Part shown: positions 1 through 5,024 of the stretch, piece after piece
Layout of the letters: each line of letters opens with the position of its first letter
Position numbering within the stretch: the first letter of the stretch is position 1
From: Actinomycetes bacterium
Lineage (GTDB): Bacteria; Actinomycetota; Acidimicrobiia; Acidimicrobiales; Palsa-688
Reading direction: 5' to 3'
NCBI GenBank assembly: GCA_021846485.1
Contig: JAJZWW010000269.1
Span: forward strand, 1-5,024
Length of the DNA stretch: 5,024 nt
Position numbers and translations under genes: made by a program
The notes under the pieces: model-generated
The model's database searches: none
The model's input: the letters and a program-made list of their open reading frames with translations, nothing else
What the model was told of the DNA's origin: nothing

Positions 1-1
1 G

Positions 2-259
2 CCGACTCGGCCCGACATGGTGACTCGATTCATGGGCCGGGCAGCCAAGAAGGCCGGCGTCAAGACCCACCTGCACGCCCTGCGTCACTTCTCAGCCACC
101 CAGGGCATCGCATCAGGCACCGATGTCGTCACGATGGCCGGCCGGCTGGGTCACCGTGACCCAGGCATCACCCTCCGGGTCTACGCCCATGCACTCGAAC
201 AGCGGGACCGGACTGCGGCGGAGGCCATCAGCGCATCCCTCCGACGCCCCCAGGCTTGA
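2..259 (+). CDS. Tyrosine recombinase / phage-type integrase, C-terminal part (5' end outside window)
   Basis: This is the last 85 residues of a tyrosine site-specific recombinase, which cuts and rejoins DNA through a covalent 3'-phosphotyrosine. The H-x-x-R box (HALR) lies at 74-85. The next conserved His is in GHRDPGIT, and the nucleophilic Tyr of RVYAH is encoded at 182-184. The spacing of these residues is normal for the catalytic domain. The frame is open to the left edge, so the ATG at 17 is probably an internal Met, and the N-terminal DNA-binding domain and first catalytic Arg lie outside the window. The 20 residues after the Tyr form the usual C-terminal helix, and the TGA at 257-259 looks like the natural end. 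It is convergent with the transpeptidase gene. Integrase of a mobile element and chromosomal Xer-like recombinase cannot be separated here, but the sequence looks more like actinobacterial element integrases. The family call is firm. Confidence 0.9.
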   Translation, partial: PTRPDMVTRFMGRAAKKAGVKTHLHALRHFSATQGIASGTDVVTMAGRLGHRDPGITLRVYAHALEQRDRTAAEAISASLRRPQA

Positions 260-270
260 CCCTCCGGCGA

Positions 271-299
271 AGCCGGGAGCGCCAGCGGCGCCCCCGGCT
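271..299 (+). terminator. Strong GC-rich hairpin just after the integrase stop, likely terminator
   Basis: The arms 271-283 and 287-299 pair over 13 positions with a single A/C mismatch and a 3-nt loop (AGC). The hairpin starts 11 nt after the integrase TGA. No T-tract follows, which is common for actinobacterial hairpin terminators. It could also belong to a recombination site beside the integrase gene. The structure is read directly; the function is inferred from position. Confidence 0.55.
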
Positions 300-302
300 C
301 TG

Positions 303-322
303 TCGTCTGCGAAAGCAGACGA
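303..322 (+). terminator. Second hairpin: perfect 8-bp stem with GAAA tetraloop
   Basis: The arms 303-310 (TCGTCTGC) and 315-322 (GCAGACGA) are perfectly complementary and enclose a GAAA loop, a stable GNRA tetraloop in RNA. It begins 4 nt after the first hairpin, so the two form a tandem pair. The likely role is reinforcing transcription termination or stabilising the 3' end of the integrase transcript. No T-run follows it. Confidence 0.45.
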
Positions 323-444
323 GTCTCGGTGCGTCGTCGTGGTGGAACATGGACCCCTGGCGGGGGGGTCCGCAGAGGCCGGGGGCCGCGCCGCTGGCGC
401 TGCACCGCCTCTCCGGCGGTGGGGCTGGGGACGGTCAGTTCCAC

Positions 445-489
445 CGGTCGGTGCACGGTTCCGGTCATGATGACCGGTGCTACCGACCG
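445..489. repeat. Large interrupted palindrome (nested inverted repeat)
   Basis: The inner arms 461-468 (CCGGTCAT) and 470-477 (ATGACCGG) are a perfect palindrome around one G. The outer arms 445-452 (CGGTCGGT) and 482-489 (ACCGACCG) are also perfectly complementary, and GCA/TGC at 453-455 and 478-480 extends the outer stem. A 5-nt bulge on one side and 1 nt on the other separate the two stems. It lies in non-coding DNA between convergent genes. It could be a bidirectional terminator, a regulator operator or a recombination-related site; nothing in the sequence decides between these. Confidence 0.5.
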
Positions 490-766
490 AGACCGACGGA
501 TGGAGACCCGAGGATGCCAGGTACACCGCTGTCCCTACTCGTACGCGAGGAGGTGCTGGCCGGGGGCACGTATGCGTCGATGTAGGCGGTGTTCGAGATC
601 CCCTCGGGCGGTGCTGCCGCGCGCAGGCGATCTTCCGACCGGTGGGAGGGCGCGGCTACCCGGGACAGGTGATCCGGTAGCCCACCTCTACCCAGTCGCC
701 ACCGGGGTCACTGGAGAGAACGTCCGCAGAGGCAATCGCCGTGCCCGAGCGCGGCCACCACGGTGC

Positions 767-789
767 AACCCAGCCCGATCCGGTGGGTT
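767..789 (-). terminator. Possible terminator of the transpeptidase transcript
   Basis: The arms 767-772 (AACCCA) and 784-789 (TGGGTT) pair perfectly across an 11-nt loop, in which CC and GG can add two more pairs. The hairpin lies 17 nt beyond the transpeptidase stop, reading on the minus strand. The stem is short and there is no T-tract, so this is tentative. Confidence 0.3.
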
Positions 790-1101
790 CGCCGTCCGCC
801 GCCTCTCAGTTGCCGATGGTGACCAGATCCCCGATGGCGAGGTGTGAGAACACCTCGGCGGCGGTGACGACGGGTAGCTCGGCGCACCCGAGGCTCTGGG
901 AGAACCCGTAGGCGGCGCGCACGAAGCCGTGCACCGCGTCGCCGCCGTTGAAGTAGTTGATCCAGTGGACGAGGTCGTCGTAGTGGGTGCCGTTGGGATT
1001 GGTGCCGCTCATGTAGTGCTCGATGTACCGGAGATAGATGGGGTAGGTGCCATCTGCGGTCGGGTCCTCAGGGATCCCGGTGTTGGTCGGCGAGGTGAGC
1101 A

Positions 1102-1103
1102 CG
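1102..1103 (-). other. Frameshift site 2 in the transpeptidase
   Basis: The minus strand reads ACG GCG TGC, giving T-A-C and then out-of-frame sequence. One extra base between 1103 and 1102, for example G to give ACG GCG GTG CTC, yields T-A-V-L-T-S. This joins LTLWEDG to the rest of the YkuD domain, where the family has a continuous strand. A GG-to-G contraction is the simplest change. Confidence 0.75.
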
Positions 1104-1689
1104 CCGTGCCGTCCTCCCAGAGGGTGAGTGTCTCGGGCAGGGTCTTGGAGACATAGACGTACGCATACGGGTTGGGGTCGACCTTCCCGGCCGGTGCTGC
1201 CTGGATGAGCGCCTTCCACGTCGAGGCGGTGGCGATCTGGGCGACCGAGTCGTAGTCCACCGTGTAGTCGTAGGCGTTCTCGGCCGCCTCGAAGGCCATC
1301 GAGGCGCCTTTCACCATGACCGTCGCCTGGCCCGGTGACCACTGGGCGGCCAGGGCAGCCGGGACATCGCCGTAGCGCCACGAGAACGACCCGGCGAGCG
1401 GGACGTAGATCGTCGACTCCTCGGCGGTGAGGGTGGTGGGGGGCGGGCTCCCCGCCGCCGGGGTGAAGCGGAGGGGGAGGTCGTGGAGCTGGGCGAGCAA
1501 CTGGTCGAGACGGAGCACGGAACCGGGCACCACGGCAAAGGTGTAGGACGAGGCCGCGCTCGGCACGGCGGACGACATCGCACCGCTCGGCACGCCAGAG
1601 GCGGTCGCACCGGAGGCGACGACCCTGACTAGACGGTCAAAGCCCACCGTCACCGATGCCCCCGGCCCGTACCCGAAGCCCGAGGGGGC

Positions 1690-1692
1690 AAA
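1690..1692 (-). other. Frameshift site 1 in the transpeptidase
   Basis: On the minus strand the sequence reads TGG TCT TTG CCC and soon hits a stop at 1650. One more T in the TTT run would give TGG TCT TTT GCC (W-S-F-A) and continue into PSGFGYGPG, the expected end of the Ig-like domain. A one-base contraction of a T4 run explains the break exactly. Confidence 0.75.
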
Positions 1693-2530
1693 GACCAGCT
1701 GGGGGTGGGTTCGGTCCAGGTCCCTTCGACGCCAGCAGGAAGCGTCGGCCGCGACGTGCCGAGCGCCTGGGTCACTGTCGTCGAGAACGTCAACGTGATC
1801 GGGCTGGTCGACGTGGGAGCGGTGGCACCGGGCCCCGGGTCAGCCACGACGATGGCCGAGGAGCCTGCTACGTCGGCGAACCAGGTGACGGTGTGGTTCA
1901 TGGGGGGCAGGCTCTCCCAGGACCGGGCCACTCCGGAGAGAGCGATCGTGCCACCGAGCACACCAGAGGGGACCGGGATGACAGCAACCCTCGAGGCGGG
2001 GTCGACGTGGACGACATGGGTGGCCGCACCTGATCCTCCTTCCCGGTAGGCAAGAACGCTCACCGGCGACGTGAAGTCCACCCGCACGTCGCGCTGCGAG
2101 ACCGACGACACGACCCCCGAGCTGGTTGGGGTACGCGTCCTCGCCACGGCGAAGCGGGTGGTGAGCCGAGGCCGAGGGGTGTGCACGACGACCGACGTGG
2201 TGGTCGTGGGCCCAAAGAGCCATCGAATCCAGCTCGGTGCGATGGCCGTCGGGTCGATGTCCACAGTCGCCCCAGCCGGGAGATTGCTCGTCGGCATGAG
2301 ACGCCCGTCCACCGTCGAGATCCCGATCGACTTGCCGTCGAGGGTGGCACGGACGTTTCTAAGGTGCGCCCCCACCCCGCTCACCTGCACGTCACCGAGG
2401 GCGCTCTCCGACGGGGAGAAGCTCACCCGAGGCCGGCCGAGCATCAAGAGGCCCGCCGCCGTAAGCCCGACGACCACCACCAGCCCACCCAGCCCGATCA
2501 GTAGCCGTCGTGCCCATGTCGCCATGTGTT

Positions 2531-2537
2531 CCTCTCC
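2531..2537 (-). promoter_or_regulatory. Ribosome-binding site fixing the transpeptidase start
   Basis: GGAGAGG on the minus strand lies 5 nt before ATG 2525. It selects this start over the longer in-frame extension towards 2864, which would run antiparallel in frame through the end of the propeller gene and has no family-like sequence. Confidence 0.75.
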
Positions 2538-2560
2538 GACGGTCGGCGTCCGGGACACGC

Positions 2561-3805
2561 TCACGACGGCCTCACCTCGATCAGGCCAGCCGCATCCCGG
2601 ATCCAGACCGCGTGGCTCCCTACTGCGAGCCCATCGAGCAAGCTGCCCACCGGTGCCGGGATCACGGGTGTCGCGGCACCGGTCGCCGGATCGACGAGGG
2701 TGACTGCCGAGGGTCCTGCAGACCACAGCCCACTCGGCCCGAGACTGGCTCCGAGCCCCCAGGCATCCGACGGCGCGGTGCTGAACACGATGAGCGCCCC
2801 GGTACTCGGGCTTACTGCCACCAGGCCGTGGGTCGAGCCTGCCTGCCCGTACTCGGTTCCCCACAGGGCCGACGGTGTCGCTGCCTCGATGGAGAACTCA
2901 TGGGAGACGGGATAGGAAAGCGTGTGGACCACCTGACCGTTGGCAGGGTTTATCAGATCAACATGGACAGTGGTGTCGACTCCACACGCCAACGTCTCCG
3001 CCCAGAGGCCCTGTGGACCAGGGACGAGGGCCCCGCCTCCGCAACCGCCAGCGAGATGGATGCTCTGCGACGGTGTGCCAGTGGCGAGGTCGATGCGTTG
3101 TAGCTCAGGGAACAATGCTGCTGGACCCGTGCTCGGTGTGGTGGAGCCGTTCTCGAATCGCCAGAGCGACCCATCCTCGGCCGCGAGGAGCTGCGGTGTT
3201 CCGTAGTGATCCGGTGTGCTTCGGACGATCTGGCTGGAGTTGAGGTTCACTTCGAGGAGGTGTCGGGGAACGACGATCCAAGCGTCGTGACCGATGATCA
3301 CGGGAGGCGACACCGGGGGATAGTTACCCATCACCGTGGCGAAGTCATTGGCTGGCAGGAGCGGGATCGTTCTGTAGATTGCCGGTGGAGACCCCTTCAC
3401 TCCGACGAGTTCGAGGGGATGAGCTGCGGTGGCCACGAGGACCCATACGGCACCGTCGCCCGTGACCGGATGAGCGGTGATCCCCGGCAGCGCGACCGTC
3501 GGATCCTCCATTTGGCGTAGCGACACCGTTGCGATAACACGGGGAGCGAGAGGTGCCGTCGGTTCGGTGGGTGTCTTCACCGTCGGCGTACTCGACGGCC
3601 TGGGCGCGACGACGCCGGCCGGCCCGATCAGGTGCGCTCTGTAGAGCCCTCCCAGGCTGACCAGTGCCACCACCACCAGGATCGTCGTCGCGCGCAGCGC
3701 GGCTTGACGGCGGGCCCGCCGGATCCGGCGACCTCGGCGAAGAGCGGTTGCCAGCAGGCGCTGGCGAAGCTCGGGGTCGATAGGTGGACATTCAGGAGTG
3801 CCCAT
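2561..3805 (-). CDS. Membrane-anchored seven-bladed beta-propeller protein, candidate non-canonical anti-sigma factor / sensor
   Basis: The protein has 414 residues. A basic cytoplasmic tail (about 1-38, rich in Arg and probably helical) is followed by one membrane helix (about 40-56), a Pro/Thr-rich stalk (60-90) and an extracytoplasmic domain to the end. That domain holds seven copies of an [A/G/S]-x-W unit spaced 25-55 residues apart (W at about 121, 176, 215, 268, 315, 361 and 401). Several are followed by D/S-P-x-T/N-G turns (VSPSTG, VDPATG, INPANG). This is the pattern of Vgb/YncE-like seven-bladed propellers. C255 and C274 could form a disulfide. The start at 3805 has AGGAGG 6 nt upstream and overlaps the sigma gene by 14 nt, implying translational coupling. 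Position and topology suggest it restrains the sigma factor, but no H-x3-C-x2-C zinc anti-sigma motif is seen, so that role is inferred. Confidence 0.8.
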   Translation of the reverse strand: MGTPECPPIDPELRQRLLATALRRGRRIRRARRQAALRATTILVVVALVSLGGLYRAHLIGPAGVVAPRPSSTPTVKTPTEPTAPLAPRVIATVSLRQMEDPTVALPGITAHPVTGDGAVWVLVATAAHPLELVGVKGSPPAIYRTIPLLPANDFATVMGNYPPVSPPVIIGHDAWIVVPRHLLEVNLNSSQIVRSTPDHYGTPQLLAAEDGSLWRFENGSTTPSTGPAALFPELQRIDLATGTPSQSIHLAGGCGGGALVPGPQGLWAETLACGVDTTVHVDLINPANGQVVHTLSYPVSHEFSIEAATPSALWGTEYGQAGSTHGLVAVSPSTGALIVFSTAPSDAWGLGASLGPSGLWSAGPSAVTLVDPATGAATPVIPAPVGSLLDGLAVGSHAVWIRDAAGLIEVRPS

Positions 3806-4352
3806 CGAGATCCTCCTCTACATCGGGCCCGAGGTTGAGACGAAGGCGGCCTATCCCTCGGGTTAGGTGAGTACGGACGCTTTCTTCGCCGCAATCCATC
3901 AGTTCAGCCACTTCCTTCACTGGGAGATCGGCCAGATAGCGAAGTACGACTGCCTCTCGCTGACGCTTGGGTAGACGGCCTGCAGCGCCGACTAAGAGGC
4001 GCCGATCTGTCACGAGCTCGGCCACTGACCCTGGCGAACCAGGACTGGCACCCCTGGACCCCGCCATCGGCTCCGACTCAGCTGTGGTGGAGAGCGAGCG
4101 CCTTGGATGTGCCGGCGCCGATCGATGGCGCAGGAGGTCGATGGAGAGGTGGATCGCGGTACGGAGCACCCATCGATCCCGGTATGGCAACAACCGGAGT
4201 CGTGGCCAAGAGCCGTATGCCCAAGCCAATGCCTCGGCAGCGATGTCCTCGGCCTCGGCGTAATCGCTGATCATCGCGTACGCGATCCGGAGGATCCGGG
4301 GCAGCATGCTGTCGAAGAAGTCGGTGAACTCCCGGTCATGGTCGGCCAACAT
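3792..4352 (-). CDS. ECF (group 4) RNA polymerase sigma factor
   Basis: The protein has about 186 residues, the normal ECF size, and directs RNA polymerase to a stress regulon. Sigma region 2 spans about 7-79: FFDSMLPRILRIAYAMISD, then AEAEDIAAEALAWAYGSW (the DAED-like 2.2 core) and RWVLRTAIHLSIDLLRHR (promoter-melting and -10 recognition part). A Ser/Gly/Pro-rich linker covers about 80-115. Region 4 spans about 120-172, with LPKRQREAVVLRYLADLPVKEVAELM followed by the recognition helix EESVRTHLTRGIGRLR. Region 3 is absent, as in all ECF factors. There is no C-terminal extension. Three adjacent codons, GTG 4355, ATG 4352 and TTG 4349, could start it. GGGGAG (4355-4360) is too close to the first, 2 nt from ATG and 5 nt from TTG; ATG is chosen as a compromise. 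It is the first gene of the cluster, so it probably controls its own transcript and the wall enzyme downstream. The ECF subgroup is not assigned. Confidence 0.93.
   Translation of the reverse strand: MLADHDREFTDFFDSMLPRILRIAYAMISDYAEAEDIAAEALAWAYGSWPRLRLLPYRDRWVLRTAIHLSIDLLRHRSAPAHPRRSLSTTAESEPMAGSRGASPGSPGSVAELVTDRRLLVGAAGRLPKRQREAVVLRYLADLPVKEVAELMDCGEESVRTHLTRGIGRLRLNLGPDVEEDLDGHS
3812..3817 (-). promoter_or_regulatory. Ribosome-binding site of the propeller gene inside the sigma gene
   Basis: AGGAGG on the minus strand lies 6 nt before ATG 3805 and within the last codons of the sigma gene (the EEDL stretch). It fixes the propeller start and supports coupled translation from one mRNA. Confidence 0.75.
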
Positions 4353-4440
4353 CACTCCCCAACTCGATCGGATCCGGGTACCCGAAAGGGATTCCGGTTG
4401 GGGGCTGCCGTCGACGGTGACCCCGAGAACCCGATGCGCG

Positions 4441-4460
4441 TTTGCTTACGGTGTTTTATA
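4441..4460 (-). promoter_or_regulatory. AT-rich island, possible promoter of the sigma operon
   Basis: In otherwise GC-rich DNA, this stretch includes TATAAA on the minus strand (4460-4455), a possible -10 element about 100 nt before the sigma start. No matching -35 was found at 16-18 nt, and no clear ECF-type GGAAC/-10 pair was found between it and the gene. The assignment rests on composition and position only. Confidence 0.25.
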
Positions 4461-4656
4461 CGGATCAGGCCTTCGTGGTGGGGGACAACGAGATCCAGCG
4501 AGGCCAAGATCGGGGTCCGAGGCGACGGACCCGTGCCGGCGACCTACGAGATCTCGCCCGTTTTCCTGCCGAAGGAGGTGACGTTCAGACGCGACATCAC
4601 CATGAGGCCCAGTTCTCCCGAAGCTGTCCCCAGCCGCAAGGTAGGAGGGTGCGTGG

Positions 4657-4672
4657 CGCGGCTCGAGCTGCG
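4657..4672 (-). terminator. Palindromic hairpin downstream of the right-edge gene, weak terminator candidate
   Basis: A near-palindrome is centred on CTCGAG: 4657-4664 pairs with 4665-4672, with one G-T position. It lies about 45 nt beyond the stop of the upstream minus-strand gene. There is no loop or T-run, so a terminator role is only possible. Confidence 0.2.
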
Positions 4673-4716
4673 TGGGAATGAGCAGCCTGCCCCTGAGCTC
4701 CGGTCCCGAAACAGTG

Positions 4717-5024
4717 TCAGGCGTGGGCTGGGATGAAGGCGTGGACGGCGAGCACGAGGGTGCCGTCCGCATCGATGTTCATGATCGTCGCCTTGAAGGG
4801 ACCCGTACCGCTGTCGGCGACAAGGACGTCGTCGCCGGCGAAGCCGTTGGTGGCAACGAGCTGACACCGAAGCGCACGAAGGTCACTGACCCGGCTCAGC
4901 CCATACCAGGACCATCGCGTGCCGCGCACGACGATCTGGGCCTCGATCTCGTCGGCCACCGCGAAGCATGAGACGGTCAGCGCGCCAGAGAGCTCGAAGC
5001 CGGGGACAACGCGGTACGCGGGGG
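4717..5024 (-). CDS. Unrecognised protein, C-terminal part (5' end outside window)
   Basis: The frame is open from the right edge to the TGA at 4717-4719, giving about 101 visible residues. The only candidate start inside the window, GTG 4959, has no ribosome-binding site. The frame also continues upstream with reasonable protein (RVVPGFELSGALTVSCFAVA), so the true start is probably beyond 5024. The sequence looks like a compact alpha/beta or beta-rich soluble domain: alternating hydrophobic stretches (EAQIVVRG, DVLVAD, TLVLAVHAF), an aromatic patch RWSWYGL, two Cys and the ending FIPAHA. There is no signal peptide, membrane helix or recognisable catalytic motif in view. I do not recognise the family. 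It is on the same strand as the sigma operon but 360 nt upstream of it, so it is probably a separate transcription unit. Confidence 0.55.
   Translation of the reverse strand, partial: PAYRVVPGFELSGALTVSCFAVADEIEAQIVVRGTRWSWYGLSRVSDLRALRCQLVATNGFAGDDVLVADSGTGPFKATIMNIDADGTLVLAVHAFIPAHA

Larger units (their letters stand above)
260..805. other. Convergent intergenic region without a convincing gene
   Basis: No open frame here has a family-like protein, a good ribosome-binding site and a sensible length together. Translations in all frames are rich in Arg, Pro and Gly, as expected of non-coding GC-rich DNA. The stretch contains the tandem hairpins (271-322), the palindrome at 445-489 and a weak hairpin at 767-789. 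No tRNA was found: a TTCGAGA string near 592 lacks a matching T-stem. A 23-codon frame at 514-585 with a GGAG 8 nt before its ATG is the only small-ORF candidate, and it is weak. Confidence 0.6.
806..2525 (-). pseudogene. L,D-transpeptidase (YkuD domain) with Ig-like and wall-binding regions, disrupted by two 1-nt frameshifts
   Basis: L,D-transpeptidases make 3-3 cross-links in peptidoglycan outside the membrane, using a catalytic Cys. The gene starts at ATG 2525 with GGAGAGG 5 nt upstream. Adding one base near 1691 and one near 1103 restores 573 residues. In order these are: an N-terminal membrane helix (about 7-29, no lipobox Cys); beta-rich or Ig-like domains (about 33-115 and 229-300), the second ending in FAPSGFGYGPG; a Ser/Ala/Pro-rich linker; a peptidoglycan-binding-like helical part with LDQLLAQLHDLPLRFTP (about 340-450); and the YkuD domain from about 455 (YVYVSKTLPETLTLWEDG) to the end. 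Catalytic His is in DAVHGF (929-931) and catalytic Cys in SLGCAEL (884-886); the latter departs from the common SxGCVR form. All active-site residues survive. It lies 35 nt behind the propeller gene. The family is near certain. Whether it is a true pseudogene or a sequence error is unresolved. Without repair the frames split at 1650 and 1009. Confidence 0.88.
4353..4716. other. Upstream region of the sigma operon, no supported gene
   Basis: Several frames are open here but none gives family-like protein or a good start. The stretch holds the leader of the sigma operon, an AT-rich island at 4441-4460, a 10-bp palindrome CGGGTACCCG at 4375-4384, and near 4657 a dyad beyond the end of the upstream gene. 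A near-perfect plus-strand Shine-Dalgarno string (AAGGAGGTGA, 4572-4581) is not followed by a start at normal spacing. Confidence 0.55.

Noticed and set aside
113..526. Open frames on both strands across 113-847
   Set aside because: They are overlapping Arg/Pro/Gly-rich frames typical of GC-rich DNA. Those at the left end merely shadow the integrase, and none has a suitable start signal.
585..620. tRNA-like TTCGAGA loop near 592
   Set aside because: The flanking bases do not form a T-stem, and no anticodon or acceptor stem could be fitted.
1100..1692. Programmed ribosomal frameshifting in the transpeptidase
   Set aside because: There is no slippery heptamer with a downstream structure at either site, two events would be needed, and simple one-base loss explains both.
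2071..2703. Long plus-strand frames antisense to the transpeptidase and propeller genes
   Set aside because: Their translations have no domain and low-complexity Arg/Pro content. The minus-strand genes explain the coding signal.
2526..2864. N-terminal extension of the transpeptidase frame up to 2864
   Set aside because: It overlaps the end of the propeller gene on the same strand in another frame, is Arg/Gly-rich without family resemblance, and a good ribosome-binding site marks ATG 2525 instead.
4361..4410. ECF-type promoter starting at GGAAT on the minus strand before the sigma gene
   Set aside because: No GTT or CGTC-like -10 element occurs at 16-18 nt, so the -35 resemblance alone is not enough.
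4107..4736. 209-codon plus-strand frame
   Set aside because: Its first part is antisense to the sigma gene and its remainder is not protein-like. There is no start signal at 4107.
4446..4867. Minus-strand frames between the sigma gene and the right-edge gene
   Set aside because: They overlap the end of the 4717-5024 gene in other frames, lack ribosome-binding sites and show no recognisable sequence.
1..5024. CRISPR array, insertion sequence or rRNA
   Set aside because: No regularly spaced direct repeats, no transposase, no terminal inverted repeats and no rRNA-like sequence were seen.

Overview
The window is GC-rich, with GC-biased third codon positions, frequent GTG/TTG-type starts and a large actinobacterial-style L,D-transpeptidase. 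It most likely comes from a member of the Actinomycetota, possibly an uncultivated lineage. The phylum is an inference from composition and gene types, because no rRNA or other marker is present.

Layout. (1) Positions 2-259, plus strand: the C-terminal end of a tyrosine recombinase/integrase, cut by the left window edge. (2) Positions 260-805: no convincing gene. This convergent intergenic stretch holds several strong dyads: two tandem hairpins just after the integrase stop, a large palindrome at 445-489, and a weaker hairpin near the transpeptidase 3' end. (3) Positions 806-4352, minus strand: a three-gene cluster read right to left. It contains an ECF sigma factor (3792-4352), a membrane-anchored seven-bladed propeller protein (2561-3805, overlapping the sigma gene by 14 nt) and an L,D-transpeptidase (806-2525, 35 nt after the propeller stop). 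(4) Positions 4353-4716: a regulatory or empty stretch with one AT-rich island. (5) Positions 4717-5024, minus strand: the C-terminal part of an unrecognised protein that runs off the right edge.

How it fits together. The spacing and overlap of the three minus-strand genes imply one transcript. The sigma gene sits in the usual place beside its regulator, but the neighbour has no visible zinc-binding anti-sigma motif. It has a short basic cytoplasmic tail, one membrane helix and an extracytoplasmic propeller. The third gene encodes a peptidoglycan cross-linking enzyme. A reasonable model is an envelope-stress module: the propeller senses a cell-wall or ligand signal, the sigma factor responds, and the transpeptidase remodels the wall.

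Main anomaly. The transpeptidase is spread over three reading frames. Adding one base at each of two places (about 1691 and about 1103) restores a continuous 573-residue protein with an intact catalytic centre. It is therefore either a very young pseudogene or a good gene carrying two single-base sequence errors.
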